From Kineosporia mesophila (GTDB taxonomy: Bacteria > Actinomycetota > Actinomycetes > Actinomycetales > Kineosporiaceae), in NCBI RefSeq assembly GCF_021129235.1, contig NZ_JAJOMA010000011.1, positions 186,001 to 250,000 of the forward strand: a stretch of 64,000 nt of DNA, written 5' to 3'. Positions 17,122 through 26,352 of the stretch are shown piece after piece (positions within the stretch are counted from its first letter, which is position 1; every line of letters begins with the position of its first letter). The notes beneath the pieces are model-generated. The model did not search any database. It had not been told where the DNA came from and worked only from the letters and a program-made list of their open reading frames with translations. The translations under genes and the position numbers were made by a program.

Positions 17122-17922
17122 GTGAGGCTCACGATCGTCGGGTGCTCGGGCTCGTTCCCGGGGCCTGACTCACCTGCCTCCAGCTATCTCCTCGAGGCCG
17201 AGGAGGACGGGCGCACGTGGCGTGTCGTCGTGGATCTCGGCAGTGGGGCCCTTGGCTCCCTGCAGCGGTTCGCCGATCCCTCCACGCTGGACGCGGTGCT
17301 CATCTCGCACCTGCATCCGGACCATTTCATCGATCTGTGCGGCCTGTACGTCTCCCGCCGCTACCACCCGCGGGGCGCAGCGCTGACTCCGCTGCCGGTC
17401 TACGGACCGGCCGGTACCGACCGGCGCGTGCTCGCCGCCTACGGGCCTGACGCCGAGGCCGACCTGCCCTCGGTCTACGACGTGCGGGAGTTCACCGACG
17501 GCGGGGTGGTCCGGATCGGGCCGTTCACCGTCACCACGCGCACCGTCAATCACCCGGTCCCGGCCTTCGGCATGCGGATCGAGCACGACGGCGCCGTCGT
17601 CGCCTACTCCGGCGACACCGATTCCTGCGCGAACCTGGTCGAACTGGCGCGCGGAGCGGACCTGTTCCTGTCCGAGGCGTCGTTCATCGAGGGGCGCGAC
17701 GAGGCCCGGGGCGTGCACCTGACCGGCCGGCGTGCGGGGGAGGCCGCCACCGAGGCGGGCGTGCGGCGTGTCGTGCTCACCCACATCCCGGTCTGGACCG
17801 ACGCGGACACGGTGGTGCGCGAGGCCCGCAGCGCGTACGTGGGCCCGGTAGAGGCCGCCCGGGTGGGTGAGTCGTACCTTCTCGAGCGGGTCGCGGTCCG
17901 GCAGGGGTCGGGCGTCCAATAG
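17122..17922 (+). CDS. MBL-fold metallo-hydrolase, Rv1339-like (cyclic nucleotide phosphodiesterase candidate)
   Basis: A 266-residue metallo-beta-lactamase fold protein. The metal motif is [11 protein letters not shown] (His63, His65, Asp67, His68), followed by [24 protein letters not shown] with the third-motif His and Asp, and [11 protein letters not shown] near the end. It starts at GTG 17122 with GGAGGG seven bases upstream. It precedes rph and rdgB, the same order as Rv1339-Rv1340-Rv1341 in Mycobacterium tuberculosis; Rv1339 has been reported as a cAMP phosphodiesterase. By family and synteny the same role is likely here, although substrate specificity cannot be read from the sequence. 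Confidence 0.88.
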   Translation: MRLTIVGCSGSFPGPDSPASSYLLEAEEDGRTWRVVVDLGSGALGSLQRFADPSTLDAVLISHLHPDHFIDLCGLYVSRRYHPRGAALTPLPVYGPAGTDRRVLAAYGPDAEADLPSVYDVREFTDGGVVRIGPFTVTTRTVNHPVPAFGMRIEHDGAVVAYSGDTDSCANLVELARGADLFLSEASFIEGRDEARGVHLTGRRAGEAATEAGVRRVVLTHIPVWTDADTVVREARSAYVGPVEAARVGESYLLERVAVRQGSGVQ

Positions 17923-17953
17923 AGGACGACGCGCAGCCCGTAGGCTCGTGGGC

Positions 17954-18702
<749 letters not shown>

Positions 18703-18706
<4 letters not shown>

Positions 18707-19317
18707 CTCGCCTGGTGCTGGCCACGCACAACGCCGGCAAGGTGACCGAGCTACGGCAGATCCTCGCCGACGTGGGGGTCGAGGCCGAGTTGCTGGGCAT
18801 GGACTCCTTCCCGGAGGTCGCCGACGTGGTCGAGACCGGCGTCACCTTCGCCGCCAACGCGCTGCTCAAGGCGCACGCGGTGGCGCAGGCGACCCAGCTG
18901 CCCGCGATCGCCGACGACTCCGGTCTGGCCGTGGACGTGCTCGGCGGTTCGCCCGGCGTGTTCAGTGCCCGCTGGGCCGGCCGGCACGGTGACGACCTGC
19001 TCAATCTTCAGCTGCTGCTCGCCCAGCTCGGCGACGTGCCGGACGAGCACCGCCGCGCCCACTTCGCCTGCGCGGCGGCCCTGGCCCTGCCCGACGGCAC
19101 GGAACAGGTCTGGCACGGCACCATGCCGGGATATCTGATCCGGGAACCGCGCGGTGCGGGCGGTTTCGGCTACGACCCGATCTTCGTGCCGGACGAGCCG
19201 GAGGGCAACACCCTCAGCAGTGCCGAGATCACCCCGGAGCAGAAGAACGCCATCAGCCACCGTGGCCAGGCGTTCCGGTCGCTGGCTGCTGATCTGCCGA
19301 AGTTCCTGAACACGTAG
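18703..19317 (+). CDS. rdgB: Non-canonical purine NTP pyrophosphatase (RdgB/HAM1)
   Basis: Hydrolyses XTP, dITP and ITP to monophosphates, keeping deaminated purines out of DNA. The 204-residue protein starts [18 protein letters not shown], the substrate-binding signature, with the [21 protein letters not shown] motif and [19 protein letters not shown] near the end, then [10 protein letters not shown]. The GTG start at 18703 overlaps the rph stop, so the two are translationally coupled. An RNase PH-RdgB pair is common in Gram-positive genomes. Confidence 0.96.
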
Positions 19318-20455
19318 GCAGTCTCAGTACCTGGCACCAGGCTGCGGCGGTCTCCGGGCCGCCGTAGTGGTGTCCGTGGCCGAACGGCACGCTCTGCGAC
19401 GAGATCACGTCGGCGCTCGAGCGCCAGAAGGTCACCGGTGAAAGCTGTGGCCGCCAGCCCGGAACCGGGTCGTCGGCATGGTTGAGCGTCATCAGGCCGG
19501 GTCCCTCGGCCTGATGACCTCCCGGAACTCCGACCAGCAGGGCCGCGTCCACCTGGTTCAGCCAGGGCAGGGCGCCCCAGGCCCCCAGGCTCTCGCCGTA
19601 GACGAGCAGATCGGGCCGCTGCCCGGTCGGCAGCCGGTCGATGCGGGCCCGCATCTGCCCGATCAGCTCTCGCGTCGTCTCCCGCACCCCCAGGCCGCCC
19701 CGCAGGAACGCCAGCCAGCTCGGTGAGGACGCGTACTGGACGGCCACGGTGGTCAGGTCGCCGTCGTACAGCTCCTCCAGGCTCGCGGTCATCCGCTGGT
19801 TCACCCAGCCCGACCCGGTCGGGACGGCGATGAGAATGGCCTTCGGGTTGGTGGTTTCGTTCAGTTCGACGGCCTGGTCAACTGCTTTGCGGACGCGGTC
19901 GGTCACCGATGCGGCCGAACCGCGCGTCACATAGATACGCCGGGGTGTGGTGGCCGGGCGGTGCGTGACCGCCGTGATGGCGTCAGAATTCCTTGCCCCA
20001 GATAGAAACTCGGACCCTTCGCGGTCGCCCGAGGAGGATCGGGCCGCGACCAGGGCCCCGGCGAGCACGGGCAGGCAGAGCACCACGGCCAGCTGTCGTC
20101 CGGACAGCCGCCGCAGCGACCGGGCGGCCAGGAGGACGGCCGCGGCGCTCAGTACCGAGCCGAACACTGCGAGAACGGCGTGCCGGGTGGAACTACCGGC
20201 GATTCCCAGTGATTCGTTCAGCTCTCCCCAGCGGGAACCGGTGCGTAGCGTGGCGACGACGAGCAGGCCCGGGGCGAGAACACGTGCGGACTTTGCGTGA
20301 GAACGGATCCGGGGCAGTCGTTCCAGCAAAGCTCCGGTGGCGTACCCGAGCAGCAGGGCGACCGTGCCGATGAGGATGTCCACGGACAGGGGATGGGGGA
20401 GCAGGCGCGGCGGCAGGACCAGTGCGAGCAGGGCGGCAGCGGTGACGGTCCTCAT
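19253..20455 (-). CDS. Membrane-anchored alpha/beta-hydrolase family protein (Abhydrolase_9-like)
   Basis: A 400-residue protein. Four to five hydrophobic segments occupy residues 1-160 (MRTVTAAALLALVLPPRLL, then IGTVALLLGYATGALLERL and further helices). The remaining part is a hydrolase domain with RRIYVTRGSAAS, AILIAVPTGSGWVN, YASSPSWLAFL, and the nucleophile motif LVYGESLGAWGALPWL, plus LTLNHADDPVPGW near the end. This layout matches the alpha/beta-hydrolase family with an N-terminal membrane region. ATG 20455 is chosen because it overlaps the upstream gene's stop (ATGA); the frame stays open to 21094 but that is the other gene in a shadow frame. Its 3' end overlaps convergent rdgB by 65 bases. 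Confidence 0.82.
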   Translation of the reverse strand: MRTVTAAALLALVLPPRLLPHPLSVDILIGTVALLLGYATGALLERLPRIRSHAKSARVLAPGLLVVATLRTGSRWGELNESLGIAGSSTRHAVLAVFGSVLSAAAVLLAARSLRRLSGRQLAVVLCLPVLAGALVAARSSSGDREGSEFLSGARNSDAITAVTHRPATTPRRIYVTRGSAASVTDRVRKAVDQAVELNETTNPKAILIAVPTGSGWVNQRMTASLEELYDGDLTTVAVQYASSPSWLAFLRGGLGVRETTRELIGQMRARIDRLPTGQRPDLLVYGESLGAWGALPWLNQVDAALLVGVPGGHQAEGPGLMTLNHADDPVPGWRPQLSPVTFWRSSADVISSQSVPFGHGHHYGGPETAAAWCQVLRLPTCSGTSADQQPATGTPGHGG

Positions 20456-21021
20456 CGGGTGGCTACCTGTCCGCGATGTTCCCGAACGGGTACGGGGCGG
20501 ACGACCGTGACGGAGCGCCGCGACAGCAGCCCTGCCGTGACCGCCAGCCCGGCGAGGACCGGCCCGAACAACTGCAACGGTGTCTCGTGCCGCGGGACCC
20601 CGTAACCCTGCCGCCAGGAATTGAACTGGACCGCCCCGCTGTAGATCCGGGCCATCAGCCGGCAGCCGGGGTCGTGGCAGCCGGCCATCGTCTGCCGGGC
20701 GAACCGTGCGTCGACCGCCTTGCGGGCCCAGGGGCCCAGCGCCGCACCCCGGTCGTCGGCGTACCGCAGCAGGTCGTAGCCCTGGTCGTGCACCACACAG
20801 GCGGCGGTGAAGCCGTACGGGGAACCACCGATGGGGGACGAACACCCGCCCGGGTGGGGTGCGAACCCCACGGGGAGCACCTCGTCCGGTGTGCCCAGGG
20901 TTCGCACCGCCACCGTGGCGCCCGACTGCCCGGGCTCCTGGACGTCCACTGTTCGACCCCAGCCACCGATCCCGAAAACCACCAGCGCACCGGCCAGAAC
21001 AGCGAGAATTCGCTGAGTCAC
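20452..21021 (-). CDS. Phospholipase A2-like membrane protein
   Basis: A 189-residue protein with an N-terminal hydrophobic segment (RILAVLAGALVVFGIGGW), a central domain and a C-terminal helix (LFGPVLAGLAVTAGLL). The central part has PYGFTAACVVHDQGYDLLRYAD, resembling the catalytic His-Asp motif of prokaryotic secreted phospholipases A2, with Cys residues (GGC, AACV, AGCHDPGC) able to form disulfides outside the cell. GTG 21021 is preceded by GGAGGAGCC, so it is preferred over the longer frame from 21096. It overlaps the hydrolase gene by four bases, suggesting a coupled lipid- or envelope-directed pair. Phospholipase activity is inferred from the motif. Confidence 0.7.
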   Translation of the reverse strand: MTQRILAVLAGALVVFGIGGWGRTVDVQEPGQSGATVAVRTLGTPDEVLPVGFAPHPGGCSSPIGGSPYGFTAACVVHDQGYDLLRYADDRGAALGPWARKAVDARFARQTMAGCHDPGCRLMARIYSGAVQFNSWRQGYGVPRHETPLQLFGPVLAGLAVTAGLLSRRSVTVVRPVPVREHRGQVATR

Positions 21022-21207
21022 GGCTCCTCCGGGCCGCGCGGCCGGACCCTCCGGCAGCGGGGCCGACGGCAAGGTAGGAATCCGGGGTGGGCACAATCGT
21101 CGTGCTGGGGAGCCAGATCGGGCCCCCTACCGCGGTGGGATGCGCCCCTGTCGCGGGTCACTCCACAGAGGGACGACGGGGCGGGCCCGGGAATCTAGGG
21201 TCGGGTC

Positions 21208-22365
21208 ATGCAGTGGAGACGCCTCTGGCCTGAACCCGTCGTGCTGGTGGCCACCTTCGTCATGTTCTGGATCGCCTTCGGTACCGCCGAGACGACCTAC
21301 GACATCCACGCCACGGGCCGCGGGCCGATGTTCTTCGTCGCGCTGATCGTGGCCGCGCCCCTGGCCTTCGCCGTGACCCGGCCGCTACCCGCACTGATGT
21401 TCAGCGTGGCCACGGCTTTCGTCCTGGCGTTCACGCTGCCGGTGCTGAGCAACGCTCCCTGGCCGTGGCTGATCGTGCAGGGCCTGGTCATCTTCGCCCT
21501 GCTGTTCTCCACGGCCGCCCAGCGATCGGTCCGGGACACCCTCGGGGCCTGGGTCCTGACCTCGTCGCTCTTCTACTGGGGGGTGCAGCCGAACGCGCGC
21601 AGCGGCTGGGTGGTCGGGCTCGGCGCCATCGCCCTGTTCGGGGTGCTGACCGGCCGGCTTCTGCGGGCGCGCCAGGACCTGCAGGCCCAGACCCAGGTGA
21701 GCGAGGAGGAACGGGCGCGTCGCCGGGTGCTGGAGGAGCGTGCCCAGCTGGCCCGTGACCTGCACGACATCGTCGCCCACCACATGTCCCTGGTCGTGGT
21801 GCAGGCCGAGACCGCGCAGTACCGGGTGCCCGACCTGGGTGACGCGGCCCGGGACGAGCTGCTGTCCGTCGCCGAGACCGCCCGCAAGGCGCTGGTCGAG
21901 ACCCGGTCACTGCTGAACGTGCTGCGCCGGGAGGATGCGTCGGCCCCGCAGGCTCCGCAGCCCGGTCTGCACCTGCTTCCCGAACTGGTGGAGAGTACGC
22001 GCCGGGCCGGGGTCGAGCTCCACGCCGACCTCGCCGGTGACCTCGAAACACTTCGGGAAGGGCAGTCCCTGGCCGCCTTTCGTATCGCTCAGGAGGCCCT
22101 GGCCAATGCCACCCGGCACGCCGGGGGAGCGTCCGTACACCTGGAGACCCGGTCCGGCGAGAACGACTTCACCCTGACGGTGACCAGCGGGGAACCGGGC
22201 CCCGTCGCAGATCCTGCCGAGACCGGGCACGGCATCGTCGGTATGCGTGAACGCGCGGCGGCGGCCGGGGGCAGAATTGAGGTCGGACCGACCCCGCACG
22301 GATTCGTCGTGCGGTTGCACCTACCCAGTGATGGCGGCGACGAGGAAGAGGCACCGGACCAGTGA
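21208..22365 (+). CDS. Sensor histidine kinase (NarL-family partner, HisKA_3)
   Basis: A 385-residue membrane kinase. Residues 1-150 hold five or six hydrophobic segments forming the sensor, and a short coiled region LRARQDLQAQTQVSEEERAR leads to the dimerisation helix ARDLHDIVAHHMSLVVVQA, where the His of DLHDIVAHH is phosphorylated. The HATPase domain has a recognisable N box (AFRIAQEALANATRHAGG) and G boxes (TGHGIVGMRERAAAAGG). The signal cannot be inferred. Its stop overlaps the GTG start of the response regulator gene by four bases. Confidence 0.92.
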   Translation: MQWRRLWPEPVVLVATFVMFWIAFGTAETTYDIHATGRGPMFFVALIVAAPLAFAVTRPLPALMFSVATAFVLAFTLPVLSNAPWPWLIVQGLVIFALLFSTAAQRSVRDTLGAWVLTSSLFYWGVQPNARSGWVVGLGAIALFGVLTGRLLRARQDLQAQTQVSEEERARRRVLEERAQLARDLHDIVAHHMSLVVVQAETAQYRVPDLGDAARDELLSVAETARKALVETRSLLNVLRREDASAPQAPQPGLHLLPELVESTRRAGVELHADLAGDLETLREGQSLAAFRIAQEALANATRHAGGASVHLETRSGENDFTLTVTSGEPGPVADPAETGHGIVGMRERAAAAGGRIEVGPTPHGFVVRLHLPSDGGDEEEAPDQ

Positions 22366-23021
22366 CGCGGATCGTGGTCGTGGACGATCAGGCCATGGTG
22401 CGCGAGGGATTCTCCGCGCTCCTGGCGGCACAACCCGACCTGGACGTCGTCGGTGCCGCCGCCGACGGGCTCGAAGCCGTCCACCTGACCAAGGCGATGC
22501 TGCCCGACGTCGTCCTGATGGACGTCCGTATGCCCCGTCTCGACGGCATCGAGGCGACCCGCCGGATCATGGCCCTGCCCGGTGACCGGCACCCGAAGGT
22601 CCTCATCCTCACCACGTTCGACCTGGACGACTACGTGTTCGAGGCGCTGCGCGCGGGAGCCAGCGGATTCCTGCTCAAGGATGCGCGCAGCGACGAGCTG
22701 GTCCAGGCCGTCCGTGTGGTCGCCGCGGGCGAGGGGCTGCTCGCGCCCACCGTGACCCGGCGACTGATCGAGGAGTTCGCCCGCCGGCCCGGTGACCCGC
22801 GTCCGTCCGTGCGACTCAACGCCCTGACACCCCGCGAGACCGAGGTGCTCACCCTGATCGCCGGCGGTCTGTCCAACGCGGAGATCGCGGCCCACCTGGT
22901 GTTGGGGGAGCAGACGGTGAAGACGCACGTCGGCCGAATCCTCAGCAAGCTCGGTCTGCGTGACCGGGCCCAGGCGGTGGTGACGGCCTACGAGAGCGGG
23001 CTGGTCCGGCCCGGGGGCTGA
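22362..23021 (+). CDS. LuxR/NarL-family response regulator
   Basis: A 219-residue regulator that receives phosphate from the preceding kinase. The receiver domain shows VVVDDQAMVREGF, the phospho-acceptor Asp in LPDVVLMDVRMPRLDG, LILTTFDLDDYV and the Lys in GFLLKDA. The C-terminal LuxR helix-turn-helix is LTPRETEVLTLIAGGLSNAEIAAHLVLGEQTVKTHVGRIL. It is co-translated with the kinase. The molybdenum oxidoreductase 63 bases downstream on the same strand may be in the same transcript, so it is a possible target, without proof. Confidence 0.95.
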   Translation: MTRIVVVDDQAMVREGFSALLAAQPDLDVVGAAADGLEAVHLTKAMLPDVVLMDVRMPRLDGIEATRRIMALPGDRHPKVLILTTFDLDDYVFEALRAGASGFLLKDARSDELVQAVRVVAAGEGLLAPTVTRRLIEEFARRPGDPRPSVRLNALTPRETEVLTLIAGGLSNAEIAAHLVLGEQTVKTHVGRILSKLGLRDRAQAVVTAYESGLVRPGG

Positions 23022-23084
23022 GCCTGGTTCGAGCTTGGTTCGCCGGGCGGTGCACAGCTGGATCGGGCAAGCTCACCTCTTGAG

Positions 23085-24617
23085 ATGAACACGAACAGAC
23101 GACTACTCGCAGCCGGCGCCGGTCTGGCCTCCGGTGTGTTCGCGCTCGGCCTGGCCCAGGTGATCGCCGGCCTGGTCTCACCCTCGTCCGCCCCGATCGT
23201 GGCCCTCGGCGACGTCGTGGTGGCCAACGTGCCCGCCTGGCTGAAGAACTTCGCGGTCAGCACCTTCGGGACCCATGACAAAGTGGCCCTGCTGACGGTG
23301 GCCTACCTGGTCGCGGCCCTGCTCAGCGCCCTGGCCGGTCTCCTCGCCCTCCGCGGCCGGGCCGGCACCTGGCTCGTGCTCGCCCTCGGCGCCGTCGCGG
23401 CGCTGGCCGCCGCCACCCGGCCCGAGTCCACGGCGCTCGCCGCCCTGCCCAGCCTGATCGGGGCCGCGGCGGGGATGTTCGTGCTGCAGCGTCTCGTGGT
23501 GATGATCCGGGAATGGGGCCGGGCCGATCCCGATACCGCGGCCGCGTTGATCGCCGGGCGCCGCACCGTGATCGGTCTGGGGTCGGTGCTCGCCGTGGGC
23601 ATCGCGACCGGCGCCCTCGGCAACTGGCTGGGTGCCCGGCTGCGGGGTGCGACGGCCTCCCGCGACGCGCTCAAGCTGCCCGTTCCCGCCGATCCCGCAC
23701 CGGCCTGGCCCAGCGGTGTCGAGGTCGGGGTCAAGGGGATGGAGCCGTTCCTCACCCCGAACGACGACTTCTACCGCATCGACACGGCCCTGAGCGTGCC
23801 GTTGCTGACGGCCGAGGACTGGTCACTGCGCATCCACGGGCTGGTCGAGCGGGAGGTCACGCTGACCTGGGCCGAACTGGTCGCCGGCGATCTGGTCGAG
23901 CGGGACCTCACCCTGATGTGCGTGTCCAACGAGATCGGTGGCGACCTGACCGGTACCGCCCGCTGGATCGGCCTGCCGATCCAGCCCCTGCTCGAACGGG
24001 CCGGTGTGGGCAAGGACGCCGACATGGTGCTCTCCACGAGCTCCGACGGCTGGACCGCGTCCACCCCGGTCGAGACCCTGACCGACGGCCGCGACGCGAT
24101 CCTGGCCATCGGCATGAACGGTGAACCGCTGCCGCTGGAACACGGTTTCCCGGTCCGCATGATCGTGCCCGGGCTGTACGGCTACGTCTCCGCGACCAAG
24201 TGGGTGGTCGACCTCGAGGTCACCCGCTTCGACCGGGCCGAGGGCTACTGGACGCCGCGGGGCTGGTCGGAACGGGGCCCGGTGAAGACCGGATCGCGCA
24301 TCGACGTACCTGGCAACGGCGAGAAGGTGGACCCCGGAACGGTCACCCTGGCCGGGATCGCCTGGGCCGAGCACCGCGGGATCACCGGGGTCGAGGTCCG
24401 CGTGGACGGCGGGGCCTGGCAGAAGGCCACCCTCGGGGCCGAGGACAGCGTCGACACCTGGCGGCAGTGGTACTTCGCCTGGAACGCCGTGAAGGGGTCC
24501 CACGAGATCCAGGTCCGGGCCACGGACGGTGACAACGCCGTGCAGACGGGTGACGAGGCCCCGCCCGCGCCGGACGGAGCCACCGGCTGGCACACCATCA
24601 GCGTGACAGTCCGGTGA
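23085..24617 (+). CDS. Membrane-anchored molybdopterin-dependent oxidoreductase (sulfite oxidase family)
   Basis: A 510-residue protein. Residues 1-190 hold about five hydrophobic segments. Residues 230-390 form the sulfite-oxidase-fold molybdopterin domain: FYRIDTALSVPLLTAEDWSLRI, LTLMCVSNEIGGDLTGTARW with the molybdenum-coordinating Cys, and VRMIVPGLYGYVSATKWV. Residues 400-510 are the Mo-co dimerisation immunoglobulin-like domain (VTLAGIAWAEHRGITGVEVRVDGG, WRQWYFAWNAVKGSHEIQVRATD). Similar membrane-bound oxidoreductases are common in Actinobacteria, with unknown physiological substrates. It may be co-transcribed with the two-component genes upstream. Confidence 0.88.
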   Translation: MNTNRRLLAAGAGLASGVFALGLAQVIAGLVSPSSAPIVALGDVVVANVPAWLKNFAVSTFGTHDKVALLTVAYLVAALLSALAGLLALRGRAGTWLVLALGAVAALAAATRPESTALAALPSLIGAAAGMFVLQRLVVMIREWGRADPDTAAALIAGRRTVIGLGSVLAVGIATGALGNWLGARLRGATASRDALKLPVPADPAPAWPSGVEVGVKGMEPFLTPNDDFYRIDTALSVPLLTAEDWSLRIHGLVEREVTLTWAELVAGDLVERDLTLMCVSNEIGGDLTGTARWIGLPIQPLLERAGVGKDADMVLSTSSDGWTASTPVETLTDGRDAILAIGMNGEPLPLEHGFPVRMIVPGLYGYVSATKWVVDLEVTRFDRAEGYWTPRGWSERGPVKTGSRIDVPGNGEKVDPGTVTLAGIAWAEHRGITGVEVRVDGGAWQKATLGAEDSVDTWRQWYFAWNAVKGSHEIQVRATDGDNAVQTGDEAPPAPDGATGWHTISVTVR

Positions 24618-24647
24618 CCTCAATCTTTTTCGATCAGAACCCGGGGA

Positions 24648-26198
24648 TCAGAAACCGCACTCGGAGGCGCCGTCGACCGGGTTGGTCGCGCCCCACGTCG
24701 ACCAGCTCGGGGCCGGGCGGTCGTCGTTCACCGGCGTCCAGGCGCCGTCGATCTGCTCGTACCGGAGCTTCTCGCCCTCGGTGACGAGGGTGCGCACGGC
24801 GTGCAGCAGACGCTCCACGTCGTCGCTCCGGGAGCCCAGGCCCAGGCTGGCGCGCAGCGCACCACCGGTGACACCGAGGCGGTTCAGCAGCGGGTGGGCG
24901 CAGAACTTGCCGTCCCGCACGCCGACCCCGTGCTCGGCCGACAGGTAGACGGCCACCCGCGCGGCCTCGTGACCCTCGACGGTGAAGCCGACCACGCCGA
25001 CCCGGTCGGTGCTGTCCGACCAGGCGCGCAGCACGCGCACCTGCGGGATCTCCTGCAGACCCTCGAGAAGCCGCGCGGACAGGGCCGCCTCGTGCTCCTC
25101 GACCGCGCCCTCGGGCAGATCGGCGATCGCCCGGCAGGCCGCGGCCAGGGCGGCGGCACCGAGCACGTTCGGGGTACCGCCCTCGTGCCGCGCCACACCC
25201 GTGGTCCACACGGCCTGACCCTGCGCGTCGACCGAGCGCACGGCCCCGCCGCCGGCCAGGTGCGGCTGCGCGGCGTCGAGCCAGTCGGAACGGCCGATCA
25301 GCACGCCGGAACCGAACGGCGCGTAGATCTTGTGACCGGAGAAGGCGATGTAGTCCACGTCCAGCGCCGCGATGTCCACCCGGCGGTGGGGCACCAGCTG
25401 GGCGCCGTCCACCACGACCCGGGCGCCGTGCGCGTGGGCGATGCGGGCGATCTCGCCGATCGGCAGGATCTCCCCGGTCACGTTGCTACACCCGGTCACC
25501 GCGACCAGCGCGGCCGGGCGCTCGGCCAGCGTGGCCTCCAGCGCGGCGACGGTCTCGGCCACGGTGCTCGCGGTCGGGATCAGGCGGTGGCGGCGGGCGG
25601 TCCAGGGCAGCAGGTTGGCGTGGTGCTCGACGTCCAGCACCACCACCTCGCCGGCCCCCGGACCGTCCTGCGGCACGGCACCGGCCAGCAGGTTCAGGGC
25701 ATCGGTGGTGTTACGGGTGAAGACGGTCAGGTCGCCCGGACGGGCCCCCACGAAGGCGCCGATCGTCTGCCGCGCGCTCTCGTACAGCGCGGTGCTCACC
25801 TGCGAGGCGTACCCGGCGCCGCGGTGCACGCTCGCGTAGTACGGCAGCACCTCCGCCACGTGGTCGGCCACGGCCTGCAGCGCGGGCGCGCTCGCGGCGT
25901 AGTCGAGGTTGACCGCCCGGGCCGTGCGGCCCCCGGCGCCGTTGCCGGCGAGGGGGGCGGCCAGGTTGCCGCCCACCACGGGCAGCAGCGGGCCGATCGG
26001 GAGGCGGGCCTTGGTCGGCGTGGTCGTGCTCGTGCCGGTGCTCGTGCCGATTCTCTGCAGGGTGCTCTCCGTGGTCGTGGGCTCACTGGCCCGGGCGGAC
26101 TCGGGCGGCGTGAAAGTGGAGATTCCACCCGCCGGCGTGGCCACACCCAGGTCCGCCTGGCGGTAACGGGTGTTGCGGAAGGACGACGATGCGGGCAT
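24648..26198 (-). CDS. Class V aminotransferase / cysteine desulfurase-like protein under a SAM-IV riboswitch
   Basis: A 516-residue PLP enzyme with a disordered N-terminal 95 residues (STGTSTTTPTKARLPIG). The catalytic part shows VNLDYAASAPALQAVADHV, VFTRNTTDALNLLAGAV, VDGAQLVPHRRVDIAAL, the PLP lysine in YIAFSGHKIYAPFGSGVL, and GVRDGKFCAHPLL with a Cys placed like the catalytic Cys of SufS-type desulfurases. A role in moving sulfur from cysteine is therefore likely. ATG 26198 has GAGGAG eight bases upstream. A SAM-IV riboswitch in the leader suggests repression at high SAM, fitting a sulfur-metabolism enzyme. No sulfur carrier gene is adjacent, so the acceptor is unknown. Confidence 0.87.
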   Translation of the reverse strand: MPASSSFRNTRYRQADLGVATPAGGISTFTPPESARASEPTTTESTLQRIGTSTGTSTTTPTKARLPIGPLLPVVGGNLAAPLAGNGAGGRTARAVNLDYAASAPALQAVADHVAEVLPYYASVHRGAGYASQVSTALYESARQTIGAFVGARPGDLTVFTRNTTDALNLLAGAVPQDGPGAGEVVVLDVEHHANLLPWTARRHRLIPTASTVAETVAALEATLAERPAALVAVTGCSNVTGEILPIGEIARIAHAHGARVVVDGAQLVPHRRVDIAALDVDYIAFSGHKIYAPFGSGVLIGRSDWLDAAQPHLAGGGAVRSVDAQGQAVWTTGVARHEGGTPNVLGAAALAAACRAIADLPEGAVEEHEAALSARLLEGLQEIPQVRVLRAWSDSTDRVGVVGFTVEGHEAARVAVYLSAEHGVGVRDGKFCAHPLLNRLGVTGGALRASLGLGSRSDDVERLLHAVRTLVTEGEKLRYEQIDGAWTPVNDDRPAPSWSTWGATNPVDGASECGF

Positions 26199-26205
26199 GG
26201 CAATA

Positions 26206-26241
26206 CTCCTCGGGTCTGGGACCCGAGTACGAAACGGGTCC
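26206..26241 (-). promoter_or_regulatory. Expression platform with mutually exclusive hairpins over the Shine-Dalgarno
   Basis: Read on the reverse strand, GGACCCG (26241-26235) can pair with CGGGTCC (26225-26219), or the same CGGGTC can pair with GACCCG (26216-26211), which abuts the GAGGAG ribosome site (26211-26206). The two stems cannot coexist, so aptamer state can expose or hide the ribosome site of the gene starting at 26198. The direction of control is inference. Confidence 0.6.
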
Positions 26242-26352
26242 GCGCTTGCGGCGAACCATCTGGTTGCCGCCAGGTCTTCACCCGGAGCACCCCACCGCGG
26301 AGGAGGGTTGCCGACCAGCAAGCCGGGGCTATGCGCTGGTACTCATGACCTG
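26238..26352 (-). promoter_or_regulatory. SAM-IV riboswitch aptamer
   Basis: On the reverse strand the RNA reads CAGGTCATGAGTACCAGCG, then AGCCCCGGCTTGCTGG, CGGCAACCCTCC, CCGCGGTGGGGTGC, CCGGGTGAAGACCTG and ends GCAAGCGCGG. P1 pairs CAGGTC with GACCTG, and the 3' CGCGG can pair with CCGCG of the P3 loop as a pseudoknot. The conserved core matches the actinobacterial SAM-IV class, which represses sulfur genes when S-adenosylmethionine is bound. It lies 40-150 bases before the aminotransferase gene. Confidence 0.85.
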
